DNA of 64,000 nt, taken from assembly GCF_032362555.1 (NCBI RefSeq), contig NC_083533.1, forward strand, positions 4,717,001 through 4,781,000, given 5' to 3'. Below are positions 1 through 13,590 of the stretch, piece by piece; position 1 is the stretch's first letter, and every line of letters starts with the position of its first letter. The translations under genes and the position numbers were made by a program. Origin of the DNA: Amyelois transitella (Eukaryota > Arthropoda > Insecta > Lepidoptera > Pyralidae). The notes beneath the pieces are model-generated. The model saw only the letters and a list, made by a program, of their open reading frames with translations. It did not search any database and was not told where the DNA came from.

Positions 1-3000
1 CTGTTTTACAAAGAACTGGTATATACCTATACTAAAACATCAAAATCTAGACCAGAACTCTCATAAAACTATCAGCATATCAAGGGTGAACATCAATACT
101 TTAATGAAATTATCGATGTTATTAAAACATCTAGAAAAAAAATATTCTGTAAGCCAAGGCAATCAGAACTCTTCTGTTTTACAAAGAACAGGTATATACC
201 TATACAAAAACATCCAAATCTAGACCAGAACTCTCATAATACTATCAGCATATCAAGGGTGAACATCAATACTTTGATGAAATTATCGATGTTATTAAAA
301 CATCTAGAAAAAAAAAATTCTGTAAGCCTAGGCAATCAGAACTCTTCTGTTTTACAAAGAACAGGTATAGACCTATACAAAAACATCAAAATCTAGACCA
401 GAACTCTCATAATACTATCAGCATATCAAGGCTGAACATCAATACTTTGATGAAATTATCGATGTTATTAAAACATCTAGAAAAAAAAAATTCTGTAAGC
501 CTAGGCAATCAGAACTCTTCTGTTTTACAAAGAACAGGTATAGACCTATACAAAAACATCAAAATCTAGACCAGAACTCTCATAATACTATCAGCATATC
601 AAGGCTGAACATCAATACTTTGATGAAATTATCGATGTTATTAAAACATCTAGAAAAAAAATATACTGTTAGCCTAGGCAATCAGAACTCTGCTGTTTTA
701 CAAAGAACTGGTATATACCTATACTAAAACATCAAAATCTAGACCAGAACTCTCATAAAACTATCAGCATATCAAGGGTGAACATCAATACTTTAATGAA
801 ATTATCGATGTTATTAAAACATCTAGAAAAAAAATATTCTGTAAGCCAAGGCAATCAGAACTCTTCTGTTTTACAAAGAACAGGTATATACCTATACAAA
901 AACATCCAAATCTAGACCAGAACTCTCATAATACTATCAGCATATCAAGGGTGAACATCAATACTTTGATGAAATTATCGATGTTATTAAAACATCTACA
1001 AAAAAAAATTCTGTAAGCCTAGGCAATCAGAACTCTTCTGTTTTACAAAGAACAGGTATAGACCTATACAAAAACATCAAAATCTAGACCAGAACTCTCA
1101 TAATACTATCAGCATATCAAGGCTGAACATCAATACTTTGATGAAATTATCGATGTTATTAAAATATCTAGAAAAAAAAAACTTTGTAAGTCTAGGCAAT
1201 CAGAACTCTTCTGTTTTACATAGAACAGATATATACCTATACAAAAACATCAAAATCTAGACCAGAACTCTTACAATACTATCAGCATATCAAGGGTGAA
1301 CATCAATACTTTGATGAAATTATCGATGTTATTAAAACATCTAGAAAAAAAATATTCTGTTCGCCAAGGCAATCAGAACTCTTCTGTTTTACAAAGAACA
1401 GGTATATACCTATACAAAAACATCAAAATCTAGACCAGAACTCTCATAAAACTATCAGCATATCAAGGGTGAACATCAATACTTTGATGAAATTATCGAT
1501 GTTATTAAAATATCTAGGAAAAAAAAAACTTTGTAAGTCTAGGCAATCAGAACTCTTTTGTTTTACATAGCACAGATATATACCTATACAAAAACATCAA
1601 AATCTAGACCAGAACTCTTACAATACTATCAGCATATCAAGGGTGAACATCAATACTTTGATGAAATTATCGATGTTATTAAAACATCTAGAAAAAAAAT
1701 ATTCTGTTCGCCAAGGCAATCAGAACTCTTCTGTTTTACAAAGAACAGGTATATACCTATACAAAAACATCAAAATCTAGACCAGAACTCTCATAAAACT
1801 ATCAGCATATCAAGGGTGAACATCAATACTTTGATGAAATTGTCGATGTTATTAAAATATCTAGAAAAAAAATACTTTGTAAGTCTAGGCAATCAGAACT
1901 CTTCTGTTTTACATAGAACAGGTATATTCCTATACAAAAACATCAAAATCTAGACCAGAACTCTCATAAAACTATCAGCATATCAAGGCTGAACATCAAT
2001 ACTTTAATGAAATTATCGATGTTATTAAAATATCTAGGAAAAAAAAAACTTTGTAAGTCTAGGCAATCAGAACTCTTCTGTTTTACATAGCACAGAAATA
2101 TACCTATACAAAAACATCAAAATCTAGACCAGAACTCTTACAATACTATCAGCATATCAAGGGTGAACATCAATACTTTGATGAAATTGTCGATGTTAAT
2201 AAAACATCTAGAAAAAAAATATTTTGTACGTCTAGACAATCAGAACTCTTCTGTTTTACATAGAACAGGTATATACCTATACAAAAATATCAAAATCTAG
2301 ACCAGAACTCTCATAATACTATCAGCATATCAAGGGTGAACATCAATACTTTGATGAAATTATCGATGTTATTAAAACATCTAGAAAAATATTCTGAAAA
2401 CCTAAGCAATCAGAACTCTTCTGTTATACATAGAACAGGAAAAAACCTATACAAAAACATCAAAATCTAGACCAGAACTCTCATAATACTATCAGCATAT
2501 CAAGGCTGAACATCAATACTTTGATGAAATTATCGATGTTATTAAAACATCTAGAAAAAATATTCTGAAAACCTAAGCAATCAGAACTCTTCTGTTATAC
2601 ATAGAACAGGAAAAAACCTATACAAAAACATCAAAATCTAGACCAGAACTCTCATAATACTATCAGCATATCAAGGGTGAACATCAGTACTTTGATGAAA
2701 TTATCGATGTTATTAAAACATCTAGAAAAAAAAAATTCTGTAAGCCTAGGCAATCAGAACTCTTCTGTTTTACAAAGAACAGGTATAGACCTATACAAAA
2801 ACATCAAAATCTAGACCAGAACTCTCATAATACTATCAGCATATCAAGGCTGAACATCAATACTTTGATGAAATTATCGATGTTATTAAAATATCTAGAA
2901 AAAAAAAACTTTGTAAGTCTAGGCAATCAGAACTCTTCTGTTTTACATAGAACAGATATATACCTATACAAAAACATCAAAATCTAGACCAGAACTCTTA

Positions 3001-6000
3001 CAATACTATCAGCATATCAAGGGTGAACATCAATACTTTGATGAAATTATCGATGTTATTAAAACATCTAAAAAAAAAATATTCTGTAAGTCTAGGCAAT
3101 CAGACCTCTGCTGTTTTACAAAGAACTGGTATATACCTATACAAAAACATCAAAATCTAGACCAGAACTCTCATAAAACTATCAGCATATCAAGGGTGAA
3201 CATCAATACTTTGATGAAATTATCGATGTTATTAAAACATCTAGAAAAAAAATATTCTGTAAGCCTAGGCAATCAGAACTCTGCTGTTTTACAAAGAACT
3301 GGTATATACTTATACAAAAACATCAAAATCTAGACCAGAACTCTCATAATACTATCAGCATATCAAGGGTGAACATCAATACTTTGATGAAATTATCGAT
3401 GTTATTAAAACATCTAGAAAAAAAAAATTCTGTAAGCCTAGGCAATCAGAACTCTTCTGTTTTACAAAGAACAGGTATAGACCTATACAAAAACATCAAA
3501 ATCTAGACCAGAACTCTCATAATACTATCAGCATATCAAGGCTGAACATCAATACTTTGATGAAATTATCGATGTTATTAAAACATCTAGAAAAAAAATA
3601 TACTGTTAGCCTAGGCAATCAGAACTCTGCTGTTTTACAAAGAACTGGTATATACCTATACTAAAACATCAAAATCTAGACCAGAACTCTCATAAAACTA
3701 TCAGCATATCAAGGGTGAACATCAATACTTTAATGAAATTATCGATGTTATTAAAACATCTACAAAAAAAATATTCTGTAAGCCAAGGCAATCAGAACTC
3801 TTCTGTTTTACAAAGAACAGGTATATACCTATACAAAAACATCCAAATCTAGACCAGAACTCTCATAATACTATCAGCATATCAAGGGTGAACATCAATA
3901 CTTTGATGAAATTATCGATGTTATTAAAACATCTAGAAAAAAAAAATTCTGTAAGCCTAGGCAATCAGAACTCTTCTGTTTTACAAAGAACAGGTATAGA
4001 CCTATACAAAAACATCAAAATCTAGACCAGAACTCTCATAATACTATCAGCATATCAAGGCTGAACATCAATACTTTGATGAAATTATCGATGTTATTAA
4101 AACATCTAGAAAAAAAAAATTCTGTAAGCCTAGGCAATCAGAACTCTTCTGTTTTACAAAGAACAGGTATAGACCTATACAAAAACATCAAAATCTAGAC
4201 CAGAACTCTCATAATACTATCAGCATATCAAGGGTGAACATCAATACTTTGATGAAATTATCGATGTTATTAAAACATCTAGAAAAAAAAAATTCTGTAA
4301 GCCTAGGCAATCAGAACTCTTCTGTTTTACAAAGAACAGGTATAGACCTATACAAAAACATCAAAATCTAGACCAGAACTCTCATAATACTATCAGCATA
4401 TCAAGGCTGAACATCAATACTTTGATGAAATTATCGATGTTATTAAAACATCTAGAAAAAAAATATACTGTTAGCCTAGGCAATCAGAACTCTGCTGTTT
4501 TACAAAGAACTGGTATATACCTATACTAAAACATCAAAATCTAGACCAGAACTCTCATAAAAAAAAATATGAAATTGATGAAATTATCGATGTTATTAAA
4601 ACATCTAGAAAAAAAAAATTCTGTAAGCCTAGGCAATCAGAACTCTTCTGTTTTACAAAGAACAGGTATAGACCTATACAAAAACATCAAAATCTAGACC
4701 AGAACTCTCATAATACTATCAGCATATCAAGGCTGAACATCAATACTTTGATGAAATTATCGATGTTATTAAAACATCTAGAAAAAAAAAATTCTGTAAG
4801 CCTAGGCAATCAGAACTCTTCTGTTTTACAAAGAACAGGTATAGACCTATACAAAAACATCAAAATCTAGACCAGAACTCTCATAATACTATCAGCATAT
4901 CAAGGCTGAACATCAATACTTTGATGAAATTATCGATGTTATTAAAACATCTAGAAAAAAAATATACTGTTAGCCTAGGCAATCAGAACTCTGCTGTTTT
5001 ACAAAGAACTGGTATATACCTATACTAAAACATCAAAATCTAGACCAGAACTCTCATAAAACTATCAGCATATCAAGGGTGAACATCAATACTTTAATGA
5101 AATTATCGATGTTATTAAAACATCTAGAAAAAAAATATTCTGTAAGCCAAGGCAATCAGAACTCTTCTGTTTTACAAAGAACAGGTATATACCTATACAA
5201 AAACATCCAAATCTAGACCAGAACTCTCATAATACTATCAGCATATCAAGGGTGAACATCAATACTTTGATGAAATTATCGATGTTATTAAAACATCTAG
5301 AAAAAAAAATTCTGTAAGCCTAGGCAATCAGAACTCTTCTGTTTTACAAAGAACAGGTATAGACCTATACAAAAACATCAAAATCTAGACCAGAACTCTC
5401 ATAATACTATCAGCATATCAAGGCTGAACATCAATACTTTGATGAAATTATCGATGTTATTAAAATATCTAGAAAAAAAAAACTTTGTAAGTCTAGGCAA
5501 TCAGAACTCTTCTGTTTTACATAGAACAGATATATAAATATACAAAAACATCAAAATCTAGACCAGAACTCTTACAATACTATCAGCATATCAAGGGTGA
5601 ACATCAATACTTTGATGAAATTATCGATGTTATTAAAACATCTAAAAAAAAAATATTCTGTAAGTCTAGGCAATCAGACCTCTGCTGTTTTACAAAGAAC
5701 TGGTATATACCTATACAAAAACATCAAAATCTAGACCAGAACTCTCATAAAACTATCAGCATATCAAGGGTGAACATCAATACTTTGATGAAATTATCGA
5801 TGTTATTAAAACATCTAGAAAAAAAATATTCTGTAAGCCTAGGCAATCAGAACTCTGCTGTTTTACAAAGAACTGGTATATACTTATACAAAAACATCAA
5901 AATCTAGACCAGAACTCTCATAATACTATCAGCATATCAAGGGTGAACATCAATACTTTGATGAAATTATCGATGTTATTAAAACATCTAGAAAAAAAAA

Positions 6001-7945
6001 ATTCTGTAAGCCTAGGCAATCAGAACTCTTCTGTTTTACAAAGAACAGGTATAGACCTATACAAAAACATCAAAATCTAGACCAGAACTCTCATAATACT
6101 ATCAGCATATCAAGGCTGAACATCAATACTTTGATGAAATTATCGATGTTATTAAAACATCTAGAAAAAAAATATACTGTTAGCCTAGGCAATCAGAACT
6201 CTGCTGTTTTACAAAGAACTGGTATATACCTATACTAAAACATCAAAATCTAGACCAGAACTCTCATAAAACTATCAGCATATCAAGGGTGAACATCAAT
6301 ACTTTAATGAAATTATCGATGTTATTAAAACATCTACAAAAAAAATATTCTGTAAGCCAAGGCAATCAGAACTCTTCTGTTTTACAAAGAACAGGTATAT
6401 ACCTATACAAAAACATCCAAATCTAGACCAGAACTCTCATAATACTATCAGCATATCAAGGGTGAACATCAATACTTTGATGAAATTATCGATGTTATTA
6501 AAACATCTAGAAAAAAAAAATTCTGTAAGCCTAGGCAATCAGAACTCTTCTGTTTTACAAAGAACAGGTATAGACCTATACAAAAACATCAAAATCTAGA
6601 CCAGAACTCTCATAATACTATCAGCATATCAAGGCTGAACATCAATACTTTGATGAAATTATCGATGTTATTAAAACATCTAGAAAAAAAAATTCTGTAA
6701 GCCTAGGCAATCAGAACTCTTCTGTTTTACAAAGAACAGGTATAGACCTATACAAAAACATCAAAATCTAGACCAGAACTCTCATAATACTATCAGCATA
6801 TCAAGGCTGAACATCAATACTTTGATGAAATTATCGATGTTATTAAAACATCTAGAAAAAAAATATACTGTTAGCCTAGGCAATCAGAACTCTGCTGTTT
6901 TACAAAGAACTGGTATATACCTATACTAAAACATCAAAATCTAGACCAGAACTCTCATAAAACTATCAGCATATCAAGGGTGAACATCAATACTTTAATG
7001 AAATTATCGATGTTATTAAAACATCTAGAAAAAAAATATTCTGTAAGCCAAGGCAATCAGAACTCTTCTGTTTTACAAAGAACAGGTATATACCTATACA
7101 AAAACATCCAAATCTAGACCAGAACTCTCATAATACTATCAGCATATCAAGGGTGAACATCAATACTTTGATGAAATTATCGATGTTATTAAAACATCTA
7201 GAAAAAAAAATTCTGTAAGCCTAGGCAATCAGAACTCTTCTGTTTTACAAAGAACAGGTATAGACCTATACAAAAACATCAAAATCTAGACCAGAACTCT
7301 CATAATACTATCAGCATATCAAGGCTGAACATCAATACTTTGATGAAATTATCGATGTTATTAAAATATCTAGAAAAAAAAAACTTTGTAAGTCTAGGCA
7401 ATCAGAACTCTTCTGTTTTACATAGAACAGATATATACCTATACAAAAACATCAAAATCTAGACCAGAACTCTTACAATACTATCAGCATATCAAGGGTG
7501 AACATCAATACTTTGATGAAATTATCGATGTTATTAAAACATCTAGAAAAAAAATATTCTGTTCGCCAAGGCAATCAGAACTCTTCTGTTTTACAAAGAA
7601 CAGGTATATACCTATACAAAAACATCAAAATCTAGACCAGAACTCTCATAAAACTATCAGCATATCAAGGGTGAACATCAATACTTTGATGAAATTATCG
7701 ATGTTATTAAAATATCTAGCAAAAAAAAAACTTTGTAAGTCTAGGCAATCAGAACTCTTTTGTTTTACATAGCACAGATATATACCTATACAAAAACATC
7801 AAAATCTAGACCAGAACTCTTACAATACTATCAGCATATCAAGGGTGAACATCAATACTTTGATGAAATTGTCGATGTTAATAAAACATCTAGAAAAAAA
7901 ATATTTTGTACGTCTAGACAATCAGAACTCTTCTGTTTTACCTAG
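1..7945 (+). repeat. 173-bp satellite array, left arm
   Basis: About 46 head-to-tail monomers. Successive copies of the marker ctgttttac begin at 1, 174, 347 and 520, giving a 173-bp period. Each monomer carries two cagaactct blocks about 62 and 111 bp apart, an A-run of 7-10 bases and a tctaga site. Monomers differ by recurring diagnostic variants (for example gttcgcc, tatactgttagcc, ttctgttatac), so higher-order duplications can be traced: cagacctctg at 3101 recurs at 5675 (offset 2574) and gttcgccaag at 1359 recurs at 7561 (offset 6202). The array runs off the left edge of the window. Open frames across it are satellite translation, not genes. Confidence 0.97.
4556..4582 (+). repeat. Deleted satellite monomer
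   Basis: Within one monomer the text jumps from ctcataa through an A-run and tatgaaattgatg straight to the tcgatgtt segment. About 35 bases that normally include the tatcagcatatcaagg block are missing. It is the only gross internal deletion I noticed in the left arm. Confidence 0.85.
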
Positions 7946-7960
7946 AACAGAAGAGTTCTG
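7923..7960. other. Inversion junction of the satellite, perfect 15-bp hairpin
   Basis: Positions 7923-7937 are the exact reverse complement of 7946-7960, separated by 8 bases (7938-7945). The left copy reads as a normal monomer up to ctagaacag and the right copy as an inverted monomer from aacagaagag onward, so both share aacag at 7946-7950. This is the strand-switch point of the array. Confidence 0.95.
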
Positions 7961-10900
7961 ATTGCCTAGACGAACAAAATATTTTTTTTCTAGATATTTT
8001 ATTAACATCGACAATTTCATCAAAGTATTGATGTTCACCCTTGATATGCTGATAGTTTTATGAGAGTTCTGGTCTAGATTTTGATGTTTTTGTATAGGTA
8101 TATACCAGTTCTTTGTGAAACAGAAGAGTTCTGATTGCCTAGACTTAAAGAATATTTTTTTTCTAGATGTTTTAATAACATCGATAATTTCATCAAAGTA
8201 TTGATGTTCACCCTTGATATGCTGATAGTATTGTAAGAGTTCTGGTCTAGATTTTGATGTTTTTGTATAGGTATATATCTGTTCTATGTAAAACAGAAGA
8301 GTTCTGATTGCCTAGACTTACAAAGTTTTTTTTTTCTAGATATTATAATAACATCGATAATTTCATCAAAGTATTGATGTTCAGCCTTGATATGCTGATA
8401 GTATTATGAGAGTTCTGGTCTAGATTTTGATGTTTTTGTATAGGTTTTTTCCTGTTCTATGTATAACAGAAGAGTTCTGATTGCTTAGGTTTTCAGAATA
8501 TTTTTTCTAGATGTTTTAATAACATCGATAATTTCATCCAAGTATTGATGTTCACCCTTGATATGCTGATAGTATTATGAGAGTTCTGGTCTAGATTTTG
8601 ATGTTTTTGTATAGGTATATTCCAGTTCTTTGTAAAACAGAAGAGTTCTGATTGCCTAGACTTACAAAGTATTTTTTTTTTAGATATTTTAATAACATCG
8701 ATAATTTCATCAAATTATTGATGTTCACCCTTGATATGCTGATAGTATTATGAGAGTTCTGGTCTAGATTTTGATGTTTTTGTATAGGTTTTTTCCTGTT
8801 CTATGTATAACAGAAGAGTTCTGATTGCTTAGGTTTTCAGAATATTTTTTCTAGATGTTTTATTAACATCGACAATTTCATCAAAGTATTGATGTTCACC
8901 CTTGATATGCTGATAGTATTGTAAGAGTTCTGGTCTAGATTTTGATGTTTTTGTATAGGTATATATCTGTGCTATGTAAAACAGAAGAGTTCTGATTGCC
9001 TAGACTTACAAAGTTTTTTTTTCCTAGATATTTTAATAACATCGATAATTTCATCAAAGTATTGATGTTCAGCCTTGATATGCTGATAGTTTTATGAGAG
9101 TTCTGGTCTAGATTTTGATGTTTTTGTATAGGAATATACCTGTTCTATGTAAAACAGAAGAGTTCTGATTGCCTAGACTTACAAAGTATTTTTTTTCTAG
9201 ATATTTTAATAACATCGACAATTTCATCAAAGTATTGATGTTCACCCTTGATATGCTGATAGTTTTATGAGAGTTCTGGTCTAGATTTTGATGTTTTTGT
9301 ATAGGTATATACCTGTTCTTTGTAAAACAGAAGAGTTCTGATTGCCTTGGCAAACAGAATATTTTTTTTCTAGATGTTTTAATAACATCGATAATTTCAT
9401 CAAAGTATTGATGTTCACCCTTGATATGCTGATAGTATTATGAGAGTTCTGGTCTAGATTTTGATGTTTTTGTATAGGTATATACCTGTTCTTTGTAAAA
9501 CAGAAGAGTTCTGATTGTCTAGACGTACAAAATATTTTTTTTCTAGATGTTTTATTAACATCGACAATTTCATCAAAGTATTGATGTTCACCCTTGATAT
9601 GCTGATAGTATTGTAAGAGTTCTGGTCTAGATTTTGATGTTTTTGTATAGGTATATATCTGTGCTATGTAAAACAAAAGAGTTCTGATTGCCTAGACTTA
9701 CAAAGTTTTTTTTTTCCTAGATATTTTAATAACATCGATAATTTCATCAAAGTATTGATGTTCACCCTTGATATGCTGATAGTTTTATGAGAGTTCTGGT
9801 CTAGATTTTGATGTTTTTGTATAGGTATATACCTGTTCTTTGTAAAACAGCAGAGTTCTGATTGCCTAGGCTTACAGAATATTTTTTTTCTAGATGTTTT
9901 AATAACATCGATAATTTCATCAAAGTATTGATGTTCACCCTTGATATGCTGATAGTTTTATGAGAGTTCTGGTCTAGATTTTGATGTTTTTGTATAGGTA
10001 TATACCAGTTCTTTGTAAAACAGCAGAGTTCTGATTGCCTAGACTTACAGAATATTTTTTTTCTAGATGTTTTAATAACATCGATAATTTCATCAAAGTA
10101 TTGATGTTCACCCTTGATATGCTGATAGTATTGTAAGAGTTCTGGTCTAGATTTTGATGTTTTTGTATAGGTATATATCTGTTCTATGTAAAACAGAAGA
10201 GTTCTGATTGCCTAGACTTACAAAGTTTTTTTTTTCTAGATATTTTAATAACATCGATAATTTCATCAAAGTATTGATGTTCAGCCTTGATATGCTGATA
10301 GTATTATGAGAGTTCTGGTCTAGATTTTGATGTTTTTGTATAGGTCTATACCTGTTCTTTGTAAAACAGAAGAGTTCTGATTGCCTAGGCTTACAGAATT
10401 TTTTTTTTTCTAGATGTTTTAATAACATCGATAATTTCATCAAAGTATTGATGTTCACCCTTGATATGCTGATAGTATTATGAGAGTTCTGGTCTAGATT
10501 TTGATGTTTTTGTATAGGTTTTTTCCTGTTCTATGTATAACAGAAGAGTTCTGATTGCTTAGGTTTTCAGAATATTTTTTCTAGATGTTTTAATAACATC
10601 GATAATTTCATCAAAGTATTGATGTTCAGCCTTGATATGCTGATAGTATTATGAGAGTTCTGGTCTAGATTTTGATGTTTTTGTATAGGTTTTTTCCTGT
10701 TCTATGTATAACAGAAGAGTTCTGATTGCTTAGGTTTTCAGAATATTTTTTCTAGATGTTTTAATAACATCGATAATTTCATCAAAGTATTGATGTTCAG
10801 CCTTGATATGCTGATAGTATTATGAGAGTTCTGGTCTAGATTTTGATGTTTTTGTATAGGTTTTTTCCTGTTCTATGTATAACAGAAGAGTTCTGATTGC

Positions 10901-13590
10901 TTAGGTTTTCAGAATATTTTTTCTAGATGTTTTAATAACATCGATAATTTCATCAAAGTATTGATGTTCACCCTTGATATGCTGATAGTATTATGAGAGT
11001 TCTGGTCTAGATTTTGATATTTTTGTATAGGTATATACCTGTTCTATGTAAAACAGAAGAATTCTGATTGTCTAGACGTACAAAATATTTTTTTTCTAGA
11101 TGTTTTATTAACATCGACAATTTCATCAAAGTATTGATGTTCACCCTTGATATGCTGATAGTATTGTAAGAGTTCTGGTCTAGATTTTGATGTTTTTGTA
11201 TAGGTATATATCTGTGCTATGTAAAACAGAAGAGTTCTGATTGCCTAGACTTACAAAGTTTTTTTTTTCCTAGATATTTTAATAACATCGATAATTTCAT
11301 TAAAGTATTGATGTTCAGCCTTGATATGCTGATAGTTTTATGAGAGTTCTGGTCTAGATTTTGATGTTTTTGTATAGGAATATACCTGTTCTATGTAAAA
11401 CAGAAGAGTTCTGATTGCCTAGACTTACAAAGTATTTTTTTTCTAGATATTTTAATAACATCGACAATTTCATCAAAGTATTGATGTTCACCCTTGATAT
11501 GCTGATAGTTTTATGAGAGTTCTGGTCTAGATTTTGATGTTTTTGTATAGGTATATACCAGTTCTTTGTAAAACAGCAGAGTTCTGATTGCCTAGACTTA
11601 CAGAATATTTTTTTTTCTAGATGTTTTAATAACATCGATAATTTCATCAAAGTATTGATGTTCACCCTTGATATGCTGATAGTATTGTAAGAGTTCTGGT
11701 CTAGATTTTGATGTTTTTGTATAAGTATATATCTGTTCTATGTAAAACAGAAGAGTTCTGATTGCCTAGACTTACAAAGTTTTTTTTTTTTCTAGATATT
11801 TTAATAACATCGACAATTTCATCAAAGTATTGATGTTCACCCTTGATATGCTGATAGTATTATGAGAGTTCTGGTCTAGATTTGGATGTTTTTGTATAGG
11901 TATATACCAGTTCTTTGTAAAACAGCAGAGTTCTGATTGCCTAGACTTACAGAATATTTTTTTTCTAGATGTTTTAATAACATCGATAATTTCATCAAAG
12001 TATTGATGTTCACCCTTGATATGCTGATAGTATTATGAGAGTTCTGGTCTAGATTTTGATGTTTTTGTATAGGTATATTCCAGTTCTTTGTAAAACAGAA
12101 GAGTTCTGATTGCCTAGACTTACAAAGTATTTTTTTTCTAGATATTTTAATAACATCGACAATTTCATCAAATTATTGATGTTCACCCTTGATATGCTGA
12201 TAGTATTATGAGAGTTCTGGTCTAGATTTTGATGTTTTTGTATTGGCATATACCTGTTCTTTGTAAAACAGAAGAGTTCTGATTGCCTTGGCTTACAGAA
12301 TATTTTTTTTCTAGATGTTTTATTAACATCGATAATTTCATCAAAGTATGGAAGTTCACTTTTGATATGCTGATAGTATTGTAAGAGTTCTGGTCTAGAT
12401 TTTGATGTTTTTGTATAGGTATATATCTGTGCTATGTAAAACAGAAGAGTTCTGATTGCCTAGACTTACAAAGTATTTTTTTTCTAGATATTTTAATAAC
12501 ATCGACAATTTCATCAAAGTATTGATGTTCACCCTTGATATGCTGATAGTATTATGAGAGTTCTGGTCTAGATTTTGATGTTTTTGTATAGGTATATACC
12601 TGTTATTTGTAAAACAGAAGAGTTCTGATTGCCTAGACTTACAAAGTATTTTTTTTCTAGATATTTTAATAACATCGACAATTTCATCAAAGTATTGATG
12701 TTCACCCTTGATATGCTGATAGTATTATGAGAGTTCTGGTCTAGATTTTGATGTTTTTGTATAGGTATATACCAGTTCTTTGTAAAACAGCAGAGTTCTG
12801 ATTGCCTAGACTTACAAAGTTTTTTTTTTTTTAGATATTTTAATAACATCGATAATTTCATCAAATTATTGATGTTCACCCTTGATATGCTGATAGTATT
12901 ATGAGAGTTCTGGTCTAGATTTTGATGTTTTTGTATTGGCATATACCTGTTCTTTGTAAAACAGAAGAGTTCTGATTGCCTTGGCTTACAGAAAATTTTT
13001 TTCTAGATGTTTTAATAACATCGATAATTTCATCAAAGTATGGAAGTTCACTTTTGATATGCTGACAGTATTTTAAGAGTTCTGGTCTAGGTTTTGATGT
13101 TTTTGTATAGGAATGTACCTGTTCTTTGTAAAACGGAAGAGTTCTGATTGCCTAGATTTACAAAGTTTTTTTTTTCTAGATGTTTTAATAACATCGATAA
13201 TTTCATTAAAGTATTGATGTTCACCCTTGATATGCTGATAGTATTGTAAGAGTTCTGGTCTAGGTTTTGATGTTTTGTATAGGTATATACCTGTTATTTG
13301 TAAAACAGAAGAGTTCTGATTGCCTTGACTTACAGAATATTTTTTTCTAGATGTTTTAATAACATCGATAATTTCATCAAAGTATTAATGTTCACCCTTG
13401 ATATGCTGATAGTATTGTTAGAGTTCTGGTCTACATTTTGATGTTTGTGTATAGGTATATACCTGTTCTATGTAAAACAGAAGAGTTCTGATTGCCTAGA
13501 CTTAGAAATTTTTTTTTTTCTAGATGTTTACAAACATCGGTAATTTCATCAAAGTACTTATATGGTGATAGTATTGTGAGAGATTGATGT
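7946..13590 (-). repeat. 173-bp satellite array, right (inverted) arm
   Basis: The same monomer continues in reverse orientation for about 32 copies. Copies are close to the left-arm consensus up to about 12,900. From there to about 13,590 they accumulate substitutions and indels and then stop, as expected at the edge of a satellite field where homogenisation is weak. Several variant types are shared with the left arm, including three consecutive copies with an aggttttttcct variant near 10,516, 10,687 and 10,858. Confidence 0.96.

Noticed and set aside
1558..12942. Open frames of 61-131 codons on both strands within the first 13 kb
   Set aside because: All are translations of the 173-bp satellite. 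The period is not a multiple of three, so the frame rotates with each monomer, and the same peptide recurs on both arms.
1..13590. CRISPR-like or centromeric array
   Set aside because: Monomers are contiguous without unique spacers, so it is not CRISPR. A centromere role is not assumed, because lepidopteran chromosomes are holocentric and a satellite alone does not show it.
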